Shown piece after piece: positions 25,948 through 34,797 of a stretch of DNA of 50,712 nucleotides (the first letter of the stretch is position 1; every line of letters begins with the position of its first letter). Origin of the DNA: DATGZX01 sp035296965 (GTDB taxonomy: Bacteria > Planctomycetota > Planctomycetia > Gemmatales > Gemmataceae); the NCBI GenBank assembly GCA_035296965.1, contig DATGZX010000037.1, positions 1 to 50,712 on the forward strand, written 5' to 3'. The notes below the pieces were generated by a model that was not told where the DNA came from, did no database searches, and saw nothing but the letters and a program-made list of their open reading frames with translations. The position numbers and the translations under genes were made by a program.

Positions 25948-27300
25948 TCAGGTTGCAAAGCCATCGAGGGGCTGGAGCCGCCCCGCGACACCGCGTCCAT
26001 CCGCTGAGGAATCCTGTCCTTGTCTTCGTTTGCGGCTGGGGATCAGGCCGGGCATCCACCGGCACATTCCATAGAGGAATGGAACTGTTGCCCAAATCGG
26101 TTTGATCGCGGCGGGTTTAATGGCCAGGCCCTTGCCTTGTTCACCCAGCGTCGGGCTTTCACCCAGGGCACTCGTGGGTACATAGATCACCTCCTCGGCA
26201 AACCCCTCGGCAGCCGCGACCAACTCAGGGGATACCTGGAGGAGCAGAGCGCGCACCTCGCGCGACCGATTTTCGATGCGTTCGAGATCAAGTCCGGCAA
26301 GATTCTCCTTGATAACCCACGGCTCCGCGCAGTCGGCTTCCGGTAGAAGGTGGGCCCAGACGTCGTACTTAGTGAGCACCACGATCAGCGGGCGCGTGTG
26401 CTTTGCTCCCTGCGAGAGACCGAGCACCCGGCGAACGCGGCCCGCTGCCTCCTGGAGGACAACTTCCTGTCTGCTGGTCCGGCTGGAGGGCGCGCCCGCC
26501 AGGGCCGGTTTGTTCTGCCGAATAAGTTTCTGAAAGCGCGGGTCTTGGGTCGGATCAAACAGGTAAAATAGGATGCTCGCCCGGGCCATATGCCTGGTCA
26601 CCGGGCTGGCGGTGGAATCTTGCCCCGTCAGGAAATGCTCGCCAGCGTTGTCGTAGAGACACAATACGCGCGCGACCCGGGGCGCCTGGATAGCGTAGGG
26701 ATGATGCTCCAGAGGTTGCACAGTAAACAGGAACGGCCGTGGATAGCTGACATTCTGATTGCCGTACATCACCGTGTTGTAAAGCTCCCCCTGTAACTCG
26801 GTCTTCCGAATGAGGTCGGCGAGCGGCACCAGCTCATCCGCCTTCGGATTGAGGAACAGGGACTCCTCGTACTCATTGAGGCTGCGGTTCGAGAGCGTGT
26901 CTGCATCGGCAAAAGAGAGGCCGAAATGCGTGGGCAGCAGTCGCCGCAGCTCCCATGTGAGCGCCGTCAGGAAGAACGACTTGCCGCACGCCGGGGTGCC
27001 CAGGATCGAGAGGAAAGTGGGCTCGGTCTCCAGCAAGACGCGTGGGACCGGCAGGTGGCACTTCGGACACGCCAAGGACTGGCAGACGAAACCACGGGAG
27101 TCGAGGGCATACCCCTGGAGATTGAAGCGCGTGGGGAGGAAGCGCTGTGGCTGCTCCGGACCGAGACGCGGATCGCCCAGAAGATCTGAATGGGACGAGA
27201 TCCACAAGATGTCTTGCGGCTCGAACTTTGCCCAGCAATGAGGGCAGGTTGTGGGGCGGAGCAGGGTGCGCGTTGGAATTGCCACGCTCGGATGCCTCAC
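25948..27300 (-). CDS. Zinc-ribbon GTPase of a GTPase-associated system (DO-GTPase-like)
   Basis: A 450-residue GTPase. A split zinc ribbon precedes the G domain: CPHC (Cys19, Cys22) and CQSLACPKC (Cys73, Cys78, Cys81). The G domain has the P-loop GTPACGKS (101-108), a switch-II-like DNAG (217-220, in LCLYDNAGEHF) and the guanine-specificity motif TKYD (310-313). The C-terminus is basic and Pro-rich. This arrangement and the adjacent GAP1-N2 gene match the 'double-GTPase'/GTPase-associated systems predicted as NTP-dependent conflict systems. The start is GTG at 27300, overlapping the stop of the HEAT protein as GTGA, so translation of the two is coupled. Only one complete G domain is visible here. 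What it senses is unknown. Confidence 0.88.
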   Translation of the reverse strand: MRHPSVAIPTRTLLRPTTCPHCWAKFEPQDILWISSHSDLLGDPRLGPEQPQRFLPTRFNLQGYALDSRGFVCQSLACPKCHLPVPRVLLETEPTFLSILGTPACGKSFFLTALTWELRRLLPTHFGLSFADADTLSNRSLNEYEESLFLNPKADELVPLADLIRKTELQGELYNTVMYGNQNVSYPRPFLFTVQPLEHHPYAIQAPRVARVLCLYDNAGEHFLTGQDSTASPVTRHMARASILFYLFDPTQDPRFQKLIRQNKPALAGAPSSRTSRQEVVLQEAAGRVRRVLGLSQGAKHTRPLIVVLTKYDVWAHLLPEADCAEPWVIKENLAGLDLERIENRSREVRALLLQVSPELVAAAEGFAEEVIYVPTSALGESPTLGEQGKGLAIKPAAIKPIWATVPFLYGMCRWMPGLIPSRKRRQGQDSSADGRGVAGRLQPLDGFAT

Positions 27301-29945
27301 TTTTTCTCGATCTTCGCCAGCGCTTCCTGGGCCGCCGTCCGGATATCCGCCGAGCCGTCGCGATCCTCGAGCATTTTGAGTCGCTCGATTGCGGGCGCTG
27401 CCGCAGGCCCAATATCCCCCAGTGTCAGCACGGCTTCAAGACGCAACCGGCTGCTGACCTCGTGCGACATTTCCACCAGTTCGGGCACGGCAATGGCTCC
27501 CATTCTACTCAGTCCCCTGCGCGCGTTCCTGCGTACCTCGTGATCTTTGTCCCTCAAGGCTTTTAGCAGGTTCAGAATCGCATCCTTGGCATCAGGGCCA
27601 ATGTCGCCCAGAGCGGCTGCCGCAGAACTCCGAACGGCCTCTTCTTCATCTTGAAGCGCCAGCGCCAAAGCGGGCACGGCTGCACGCGCGTCCGGGCCGA
27701 TCTTGCCAAGCGCCTGCGCGGCAAGGCACCGGGTCTGGGAATCGAGGTTTTGCAGCGCTGCGCTGAGCGTGGGCACGGCCTCCCTGGCATCGCGACCTAT
27801 CTTGGCCAGCGCGCTCGCAGCAAAGTTCCGAACTTCCGCTTTTGGACTCTTCAAGGCGGCTGCCAACGCGGCAACATCGCCCTTGCCAAGCCTCCCCATC
27901 CTGTTGAGGGCTTGACCGGCGATCAGGGCAACCACCTTGTCGTCGCTGTCGAATGCCTCGATAAGAGCCGTCGTGCTCCCACCTTCCTTACCGATCCTTG
28001 CCAATGCAGTCGTGCACGCGCTGCGGACCTTGGGGTCGTTATCCTTCAACCTCTTACGAAGGCCGGCAACAGCAGGCCGAGCGCTTGGTCCGACGCTTGC
28101 TAGCGCCAATGCTGCCGCGCTGCGAACCTCGGCACGCTCGTCCTCGAGGGCGTCGATCAATGGCGACACGGCGTCCAGCGCCGGTGTTGTCAATTGCGCC
28201 AGCGCTTCCGCACAGAGCCTGCGGACCTCCGAGTTGCCGTCTTTCAGCCCTAGCCGTAAAGTTCGCCAGGCCGGCTCGCCGATTTTGGCAAGGGTCTTTG
28301 CAGCCAGGTCGCGCGTTTGCTGGTCCTTGTCCCGAAACGTCTGAAAAAGCGGCTGAACGGCATAATCAGCTTCCGGTCCGAGGATTTTCGCCAGCGCGTC
28401 CAACGCGCACCTAGTCATGTTCCGGTCCGGATCCTTGAGCGCATCCGCCAGGGCGCGGCCGGCGGCCTTGGCGTCCGGCCCCATGCTAGCCAGGGCTGCG
28501 GCTGCGCTTTCGCGCACTTTTGGTTCCGGGTCATCCAGCGCATCCGCGAGCGGCAGGACGGCAGCCCGGGTCACTGGCTTGAGCCGGCTGAGAGCTTGAA
28601 TGGCGTACCAGCGTGCCTCCGTGCTTCTGGCCTTCAGCAATTCACATAGGGCTGGCATGTCAGTTTCGTCCGGCGGGGCCATCATCGAGAGGGCGTCGAC
28701 CGCCGCGGCACGAACATTCGCATCGCGGTCTTGAAGCGCAGGCACCAAAGCAACGAAGACCGTGGACTTGTCGTACATACCCAACGTCCCGAGAAGCCGC
28801 GCGCTGGCGGCACGAACCTGCGGATTGGAGTCCTTCAGGGTCTCCTGAAGATCCACGATGTGTGCCCTGGTGATCGGCGTAAAAGCCTGCAGAGCGCTCC
28901 GAGCAGCTTCGCGAACGTCTCCATCAGCATCGCCGAGCGCCCCGACGACTAATTTGAAAGCCCCCTTGCCGGCTGGGCCAAGTTGGGTCAACGCTTGAAG
29001 TGCATGCAGGCGAACGTGCGCGTTCTTGGACCCCAAAGCAGCCGTCAGCGCGGGAAGGTCTGCCGGCTCCACGGCGCCGATCTGGCCCAACGCCGTCTCC
29101 GCAGCCTCGTGTACCCGCGGGCTAGCGTCGCCCACTAGCTGTAAGAGAGCAGGGAAGGTGCTTTTTGCCTGCACCCCTATCTTTCCCAATGCCTGCGCCG
29201 CGGCAGCACGCACCTGCGGCGTATCGTCCCGTAGGGCCTCGCCCAGGACAGGCACAGCACTCGCCGCTTGCGGCCCGTAATTTCCCAATGCCTCCGCCGC
29301 ATCCTGCCGATCCACGGCGTCACCTGTCTCCAGCAGTTTAATTAGCTGGGCCACCGTTCCGGCTTGCGGCGACGATGTTCGAACTGCACCGGCTTCCTCT
29401 CCTACATTCGGTCCGGCGCCGCTTCCCCTCGACATCAACACGGCTGCGACCACAATGGCGCCAAGGCTCGCGATCAAACCGCCCAAGGAGAAGGTTCTTG
29501 CCTGCGCGCGCCGTGCCGCCGAGAGCACGAGACCTCCAGCAGCCAACAGCAAGCCCAAGCCGCCCATCGGCAAGACTGCTAGATGGACGGCCGGTATCCA
29601 GTTGCAGAATAGGGCGAGAACGCCCAAGACAACCGCAGCAATCCCCAGGCTATCCGCTAGCGTTTGATTGCGGCCGGCAGGCAGGGGCGGCGGTTCCCGG
29701 GGTCCACGCGAAGCCGGTTCGAACTCAACTTCCTCCAGGGCCAACACCGCCTCGAGGTTCTCGACGTTGACCGGCAGCGCCGGGGGACCTGGTTCTATGA
29801 TCTCAACTTCCGGAATGGCTTCCGCCACCGGCGCGCTAACGAGGATGGGAGTATGGCAGAGGCTACAGCTAATGCGGCGGCCCTGAAACGCATCCGATAA
29901 CTGCACTCGATTGCCACAGGAAGGACATTCGGCGATGACGGGCAT
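27297..29945 (-). CDS. Zinc-ribbon, multi-TM protein with a long HEAT-repeat array
   Basis: An 882-residue protein and the first gene of the GTPase/GAP1 unit. It opens with a small zinc ribbon (Cys7, Cys10, Cys27, Cys30; CPSCGNRVQL, ISCSLC). Three or four hydrophobic helices cover about 97-175 (LGIAAVVLGVLALFCNWI and following). From about 200 to the end there are roughly seventeen HEAT/PBS-lyase-type repeats of about 37 residues with the unit 'D.dp.VR..AA.ALG.IGP.A..AVP.L...L'. The array makes a solenoid for protein binding. ATG 29945 has AGGTGG five bases upstream; ATG 29966 would add seven residues. The gene ends in the GTGA that starts the GTPase. Likely a membrane-anchored sensor or scaffold. 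Confidence 0.9.
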   Translation of the reverse strand: MPVIAECPSCGNRVQLSDAFQGRRISCSLCHTPILVSAPVAEAIPEVEIIEPGPPALPVNVENLEAVLALEEVEFEPASRGPREPPPLPAGRNQTLADSLGIAAVVLGVLALFCNWIPAVHLAVLPMGGLGLLLAAGGLVLSAARRAQARTFSLGGLIASLGAIVVAAVLMSRGSGAGPNVGEEAGAVRTSSPQAGTVAQLIKLLETGDAVDRQDAAEALGNYGPQAASAVPVLGEALRDDTPQVRAAAAQALGKIGVQAKSTFPALLQLVGDASPRVHEAAETALGQIGAVEPADLPALTAALGSKNAHVRLHALQALTQLGPAGKGAFKLVVGALGDADGDVREAARSALQAFTPITRAHIVDLQETLKDSNPQVRAASARLLGTLGMYDKSTVFVALVPALQDRDANVRAAAVDALSMMAPPDETDMPALCELLKARSTEARWYAIQALSRLKPVTRAAVLPLADALDDPEPKVRESAAAALASMGPDAKAAGRALADALKDPDRNMTRCALDALAKILGPEADYAVQPLFQTFRDKDQQTRDLAAKTLAKIGEPAWRTLRLGLKDGNSEVRRLCAEALAQLTTPALDAVSPLIDALEDERAEVRSAAALALASVGPSARPAVAGLRKRLKDNDPKVRSACTTALARIGKEGGSTTALIEAFDSDDKVVALIAGQALNRMGRLGKGDVAALAAALKSPKAEVRNFAASALAKIGRDAREAVPTLSAALQNLDSQTRCLAAQALGKIGPDARAAVPALALALQDEEEAVRSSAAAALGDIGPDAKDAILNLLKALRDKDHEVRRNARRGLSRMGAIAVPELVEMSHEVSSRLRLEAVLTLGDIGPAAAPAIERLKMLEDRDGSADIRTAAQEALAKIEKK

Positions 29946-29966
29946 GATTCCACCTGAAGCGCGCAA

Positions 29967-30506
29967 GGCAAGTCGATGGGTAGGGTGGTGATTATCTCCC
30001 GGCCGCCGCTGGAATGCAAATGAAAAACGCTTTAGAGTATTCTAGTATTTTAAGAATGGCACTACTGGTGCGCGATACGTTTTCCCCGTGTACCCATCAT
30101 CAAACCACGCAAAAACAGGCCCGCTGCCCGCATATGCCTGCCCAACCAACGAACGACGGCGCAAGTTTGCCGCATTCTATATGCCGCCTCCGGAAGAACT
30201 CGGTGCACCGGATATTCCTAGATTTCTGCTACATCAGATCGAGCTTCTCGCACCCTGCCTATCGGCAGATCGGCGACGACTTCCACTAAAGTAGGATCCT
30301 CCGCGGTCGAGGGGAATCAAATCTATCCGCAAGCATCGAGCGGCTGCTCGAGGAGTTACGGGATTGGCCTCGTCCAAGTCAGTGCATTAATCATTCTCCG
30401 GCAGCGCGTCCTCTGGCGGATTTCCATGACTCCCTTCGAACGAGCGAATGGCTTAGCTCACCCGTTGGGGTTGATTCCAGATCGTTATGTTCGTTCCGGT
30501 CTCTAC
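29967..30506. other. Upstream region of the GTPase/GAP1 unit
   Basis: About 90 bp immediately upstream of the HEAT-protein start are AT-richer than their surroundings (30020-30065, with TTTAGAGTATTCTAGTATTTTAA), a plausible promoter region for the minus-strand unit; the palindromic core TAGAGTATTCTAG-like word at 30031-30045 could be an operator. Small reading frames between 30014 and 30294 on the plus strand show no family resemblance. Confidence 0.35.
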
Positions 30507-30851
30507 CTAGATTGGAGGCGCCGCAGGCGGACTCCAGCAGCTTTTGCCTGCGCTACGCGGGTCGCCGATTCCTTGGTACGTGGGCCGCGAGTCGCTAAGG
30601 TCGGGCGTTCGCCCAACCGGCTCCGCCAGAACGCGACACGCGCAAACGTGGCGCAACGTAGGGTAAGCCTGGGCTTCGCTATCGGAACCACTTGCGGCCT
30701 GGGCGAAGGCCACGATCCCGGCCTTCACGGCCTCGGGTAGCTTCGGCCAAGCGGCGATGATTTTCGCCAGGGCGGGGTCGATTGCCAAGGAATCGGGGTG
30801 AAGTGCGCCGCATTTTGCGCCGCCCGGATAAAGCGATTTCCCTAAAGTCAT
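30507..30851 (-). pseudogene. Possible integrase-tail-like fragment
   Basis: This minus-strand frame reads IDPALAKIIAAWPKLPEAVK followed by AGIVAFAQAA, a helical segment I associate with the short tails found next to or after phage-type integrases in planctomycete genomes. The remainder (YPTLRHVCACRVLAEPVG and beyond) resembles dispersed low-complexity repeat DNA rather than protein. Start and end are not convincing, and no recombinase catalytic motif is nearby. Most likely a fragment left by an old mobile element. Confidence 0.35.
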
Positions 30852-30931
30852 AGCCCCGCACGGGGGTTGCGCCGATGGGTTCGATCCCTGTCGGGAGTTG
30901 AGGGTGTTAGCCGTTGGGAGGGGACGTTACG

Positions 30932-31987
30932 CTAGCGGGTCCTCGAATGCGTGGTCGGGAAGGATTCCGCCTTCTCCGCAATGGGGCACGCCATGGCCAG
31001 GGCCGTGGTCGCCCAGGCGCTCGCTGCTATGGAGATGAACTGGTCCTTCCCGTGCGGAAACCCGCTTTCGAAATAGGTTTGGAATGGTTGGCTTCGAGAT
31101 TGGACCATCCAGGAGCCGTCCGGCCGCTGGCTCTTTAGAAGAAATGCAACACCGCGTTGATACGCAGGATCGCTCGTTGCCATGCTGCCTGCCTGATTCA
31201 ACGCGACCAGCGAGCAGCCGGTAGCGTAGGCGTCGCTGTCCATCGCGTCGGTCTGTCCCCACCCACCATCCCTGCGCTGGGTTCGCAAAAGCGCTTGCCC
31301 AGCGGACATTAATTCATTGCCCTGCGCCCCGGCTGCCTGTAGCGCCCAGAGGCGAAATACGCGATCCTCGGTATCTTTGGCTTCGGTTTTGCGCAACCAC
31401 TCGCGAACTATGGTAATCCGCTTCGCAATGCGGTCCTGCTGGGTATGTGTGCCCCAACTGGTCAGGGCTCGAATGGCCAGGTAGCTCGATGTAAAGTCGC
31501 TGGCTTCAGAGGGGGGTCGATGGCTTGATGTTCGCCAGTGGTCCAGGTTCTTGGCCCGGAGCAGCAGGTATTCCACTACCGCCTCGGTCGTCGCGTCGGA
31601 CTTCCATCCGCCTAATTCGAGGGCAAGCAAGGCATACCCCGCCGTGCTCACATCTCCGCCTTGGCCTTTGCCCTTCCGGTAGTTCTCCTGGTTTCGGTCA
31701 AGGAAGGAGGCAATAAATTGAAGTTGATTCTTCAGGTCAACCTTCGGAAATCCTCGCCCCTGGGCTGTCGTAAAGGCAAGGATAGGGATCGCCTGATTGT
31801 GGCAAGCAAAGCACGTGCGCTGAGCGACATGCCCCTCTGCCCCTTTCCTCAGCAAGCCGAGCGCTTTGGTGACAGCTGTCTTTAAGGCTGCGGGAGAATT
31901 GGTCGCCGGCTCGGCCGGCCAAACGGCATTAGCGTGCAGTAGGAGGATCACGGCAGATGCGATGGTGCCAGCAATGGCTCGAGGCAT
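30932..31987 (-). CDS. Secreted prenyltransferase/squalene-cyclase-fold protein with CxxCH
   Basis: A 351-residue protein with an N-terminal signal peptide (residues 1-25, ending AVWPAEP). A single cytochrome-c-type motif CFACH (Cys59, Cys62, His63) lies in the first helices. The rest is built from alpha/alpha-toroid repeats typical of squalene/hopene cyclases and prenyltransferases: STAGYALLALELGGW, QRRDGGWGQTD and KSQRPDGSWMV, the last two being QW-like motifs. The catalytic DxDD of true hopene cyclases is absent, so terpene cyclisation is unlikely; a haem-binding secreted toroid is more plausible. Start ATG 31987 follows AAGGGA. It stands alone, divergent from the cytochrome/DUF1592-type gene with about 390 bp between. 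Confidence 0.85.
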   Translation of the reverse strand: MPRAIAGTIASAVILLLHANAVWPAEPATNSPAALKTAVTKALGLLRKGAEGHVAQRTCFACHNQAIPILAFTTAQGRGFPKVDLKNQLQFIASFLDRNQENYRKGKGQGGDVSTAGYALLALELGGWKSDATTEAVVEYLLLRAKNLDHWRTSSHRPPSEASDFTSSYLAIRALTSWGTHTQQDRIAKRITIVREWLRKTEAKDTEDRVFRLWALQAAGAQGNELMSAGQALLRTQRRDGGWGQTDAMDSDAYATGCSLVALNQAGSMATSDPAYQRGVAFLLKSQRPDGSWMVQSRSQPFQTYFESGFPHGKDQFISIAASAWATTALAMACPIAEKAESFPTTHSRTR

Positions 31988-32378
31988 AGTCCTGTCCCTT
32001 ACAGCCGCTGAAAAGGTATGCAGCCGTTCGTTCCGACGCGCTAAAACCTACTCTTGTCATAATGTACGATTTCGTCTCCCCTCCCGACATCTGATGGTAG
32101 CCGATCCGGTCATCTCGGCGTGATTGGCAGCCACATCAATACGGTAGCGGCTCACCGAACAAGAAAAACGACCTTCCTTGTCATTAATGTGTCCCATGGC
32201 CTGAATGTGACAAACGCCGTCTGCGAGCGAACATCGAACGGGCTTCCTCGTCCGAGCTTGACAGCGTACAGATGGACGCTCAAATTGAAGATACGTTTTA
32301 TTGCCGCGGGGCACTGTTGGCGGTCCCAGCCACGCTAATTGTTAAATAGCTTGTGACTCGGTTAAGCTCCAGCTCCCA
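31988..32378. other. Divergent intergenic region
   Basis: About 390 bp between divergent genes, presumably holding both promoters. I see no clear operator or hairpin. A minus-strand open frame (32057-32314) lacks family resemblance and was not accepted as a gene. Confidence 0.3.
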
Positions 32379-34709
32379 ATGCAAATTAGATTATGCATTC
32401 TGTCCGTTTTCTACCGCCTGACGCCCTGCATTGCACTAGCGGGATCAGCATTGCTGCTTCCCTCCAGGATGCTTTGTGCCGACGAGGTTGGCCCAGGTGA
32501 GCGGATTTACCGAACGCACTGCGCCCTCTGTCACGGCGCCTCGGGGGAAGGATCCGACGAACATTATCCGCACACACTTTCCGGAAATCGGGCGTTGCCT
32601 CAGCTGACGCGCTACATTACTAAGTACATGCCGAAGGATGCTCCACAGAAATGCACCGCCACTGAGGCCGAGCAGGTCGCGAGCTATATCTACGAGGCGT
32701 TTTACTCGAAAGCCGCCCAGGAACGCAAGAAACCGCCGCGGATCGAGCTGGCGCGGCTCACCGTGCGCCAGTATTACAATGCTGTGACGGACCTGGTCGG
32801 CAGCTTCCGCACGCCCGGCCCGCGGAACGAGCAGCACGGATTGCATGGAGAGTACTTCAAATCGGGCACGTTGCACCAAGGCGAGCGCGCTCTGGAACGC
32901 CTCGACGCGGAGATCCACTTCGACTTCGGTATTTCGAGCCCATTCCCCCGGAAGATCGATGCCAAGGAGTTTGCGATTCGCTGGGAAGGATCGGTCCTGG
33001 CTCGCGAGACCGGCGAGTACGAATTCGTAGTCCGTACGGAACACGCCACGCGCCTCTGGGTCAACGACATCGTCCATCCGCTGGTCGACGCTTGGGTCAA
33101 GTCTGGGAACGACATTGAACACCGCGCCTCCATCCACTTGCTGGGAGGCAGGTTTTATTCGCTGCGATTGGAATTCTCCAAGGCCAAGCAAGGCGTGCAG
33201 GATTCGAAAGAGAAGAGAGACAAGATGCCGGTCGCCAAAGCGTCGATCGCGCTGGAGTGGAAGCCGCCTGGACAGGCCGCCCAGGTCATTCCGGCGCGCA
33301 ATCTGTCGCCGGCACGATTTCCCGAGGTCTTCGTCCTGAACCCAGCCTTTCCGCCCGATGACCGAAACCTTGGCTATGAACGGGGAACGTCGGTCTCCGA
33401 GGCCTGGGACCAGGCGACAACCAGCGCGGCCATCGAGGTAGCCGATTATGTGATGACTCACCTAAGAGAGCTTGCCGACGTCTCGGAACATACCTCCGAC
33501 CGAAACCGACGCTTGATCGAGTTTTGTCGTCGTTTTGCCGAACGGGCCTTCCGACGGCCGCTCACCGATGAGCAAAGGCAGCTCTATATCACGCGTCAGT
33601 TCGAAAAAGCTCCAGACCCGGAGACGGGAGCCAAGCGCTCACTTCTCCTCATTCTCAAATCGCCGCGGTTCCTCTACCGTGAGATTGGCGGCGGCCGGGA
33701 TGACTTCGACGTCGCTTCCCGGATCTCGTTTGGGCTTTGGGATTCGTTGCCCGATCCCCCGCTGCTTGAGGCCGCGGTCAGCAAACGCTTGGCCAATCGT
33801 GAGCAGGTAGTGTACCAGGCGGAGCGGATGGTTGGGGACCTGCGGACACGTTCGAAGATCCGCACTTTCCTTTTCCAGTTGCTCAAGCTCGATCCCGTTC
33901 CGGAGCTGTTCAAGGCTAAGGACCAATTTCCCGGGTTCGACCAGGTAGCCGCTTCTGACTTGCGCGATTCCCTCGACTTATTCCTAGATGAGGTGGTCTG
34001 GAGCGAGGGCTCGGACTTCCGTCAGCTCTTTCTCGCGGATTTCCTCTATCTCAATGGCCGGCTGGGGCGCTTCTATGGGGCGAACCTCCGGCCCGACTCT
34101 CCTTTTGTAAGAGTCTCCCAGGATCCGCATACGCGCGCGGGAATCCTCTCGCACCCGTACCTGCTGGCCACGTTTGCCCACACGGCGACGAGCTCGCCCA
34201 TTCATCGCGGCGTCTTCCTCGCACGCAACGTCCTGGGGATTCCGCTCCGACCGCCGCCGGAGGCGTTTGAGCTCCTTCCGGCTGAACTGCACCCTCAGCT
34301 CACCACGCGCGAGCGCGTAGCCCTTCAGACCCGGCCGCAGCAGTGCCAGGCTTGTCATGGGATCATCAATCCGCTCGGCTTCACGCTGGAGAACTTCGAT
34401 GCCATCGGCCGCTTTCGCGATCGGGACCAAGGCAAACCAATCGACGCGATGGGAATCTATGAAACACGCAAGGGTGAACGAGTGAAGTTCGCGGGTGTTC
34501 GCGACCTGGCAACGTTCTTAGCCGACAGCGAGGAGGCGCAGAATGCGTTCATCGAGCACCTCTTTCACTACCTCGTCAAGCAGCCCATCCGTGCCTTCGG
34601 TCCCCGCGAATTAGAGAATCTGCGCGGGTTTTTCCGGGGGCACGGTACCAATATCCGTAAACTAATTGTGGAGATCATGGCAACTTCGGCTCTGCCTTTG
34701 AAGAATTAG
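32379..34709 (+). CDS. Planctomycete cytochrome protein with PA14 and DUF1587/1592/1588/1585 domains
   Basis: A 776-residue exported protein. After a signal peptide (about 1-34) comes a c-type cytochrome domain with CALCH (Cys48, Cys51, His52). Then DUF1587-like LTVRQYYNAVTDLVG (about 127-141), a PA14-like carbohydrate/ligand domain (about 150-310, starting LHGEYFKSG), DUF1595/1592 (FAERAFRRPLTDEQ; LLLILKSPRFLYRE), DUF1588 (RAGILSHPYLLATFAH, SPIHRGVFLARNVLG) and a second haem-like motif CQACH (about 656) inside the DUF1585 part. This block is characteristic of planctomycete PSCyt proteins. It pairs with the DUF1552 gene 88 bp downstream, the usual partner. Function is unknown; periplasmic electron transfer coupled to polymer degradation is a common speculation. 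Confidence 0.9.
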   Translation: MQIRLCILSVFYRLTPCIALAGSALLLPSRMLCADEVGPGERIYRTHCALCHGASGEGSDEHYPHTLSGNRALPQLTRYITKYMPKDAPQKCTATEAEQVASYIYEAFYSKAAQERKKPPRIELARLTVRQYYNAVTDLVGSFRTPGPRNEQHGLHGEYFKSGTLHQGERALERLDAEIHFDFGISSPFPRKIDAKEFAIRWEGSVLARETGEYEFVVRTEHATRLWVNDIVHPLVDAWVKSGNDIEHRASIHLLGGRFYSLRLEFSKAKQGVQDSKEKRDKMPVAKASIALEWKPPGQAAQVIPARNLSPARFPEVFVLNPAFPPDDRNLGYERGTSVSEAWDQATTSAAIEVADYVMTHLRELADVSEHTSDRNRRLIEFCRRFAERAFRRPLTDEQRQLYITRQFEKAPDPETGAKRSLLLILKSPRFLYREIGGGRDDFDVASRISFGLWDSLPDPPLLEAAVSKRLANREQVVYQAERMVGDLRTRSKIRTFLFQLLKLDPVPELFKAKDQFPGFDQVAASDLRDSLDLFLDEVVWSEGSDFRQLFLADFLYLNGRLGRFYGANLRPDSPFVRVSQDPHTRAGILSHPYLLATFAHTATSSPIHRGVFLARNVLGIPLRPPPEAFELLPAELHPQLTTRERVALQTRPQQCQACHGIINPLGFTLENFDAIGRFRDRDQGKPIDAMGIYETRKGERVKFAGVRDLATFLADSEEAQNAFIEHLFHYLVKQPIRAFGPRELENLRGFFRGHGTNIRKLIVEIMATSALPLKN

Positions 34710-34710
34710 A

Positions 34711-34775
34711 GCCTGTTGCAACAATTGAGACTGATTCTCTTGCTTTTCGTGCATGTCACCTTTGTTGCAACGGGC
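34711..34775 (+). repeat. Inverted repeat between DUF1592-type and DUF1552 genes
   Basis: GCCTGTTGCAACA (34711-34723) and TGTTGCAACGGGC (34763-34775) are inverted copies with one mismatch and a 39-nt loop. Each arm contains the self-complementary GTTGCAAC. It lies directly after the upstream stop and just before AGGAG (34780-34784) of the next gene, so it could act as an attenuator or be a dispersed repeat. Confidence 0.7.
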
Positions 34776-34797
34776 TTTTAGGAGTGCCGTGTACGTG

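Noticed and set aside
27297..29945. Regular 37-residue periodicity considered as a possible DNA tandem repeat or CRISPR-like array
   Set aside because: The period is at protein level (HEAT repeats); nucleotide units diverge too much to be a DNA repeat array, and no CRISPR array is present in the window.
30932..31987. Annotation as squalene-hopene cyclase
   Set aside because: The toroid repeats and QW-like motifs are present, but no catalytic DxDD is seen, the protein is about half the usual length and it has a haem-type CFACH and a signal peptide.
32057..32314. Minus-strand 85-codon frame between divergent genes
   Set aside because: No family resemblance and no ribosome-binding site; it occupies the only space for two divergent promoters.
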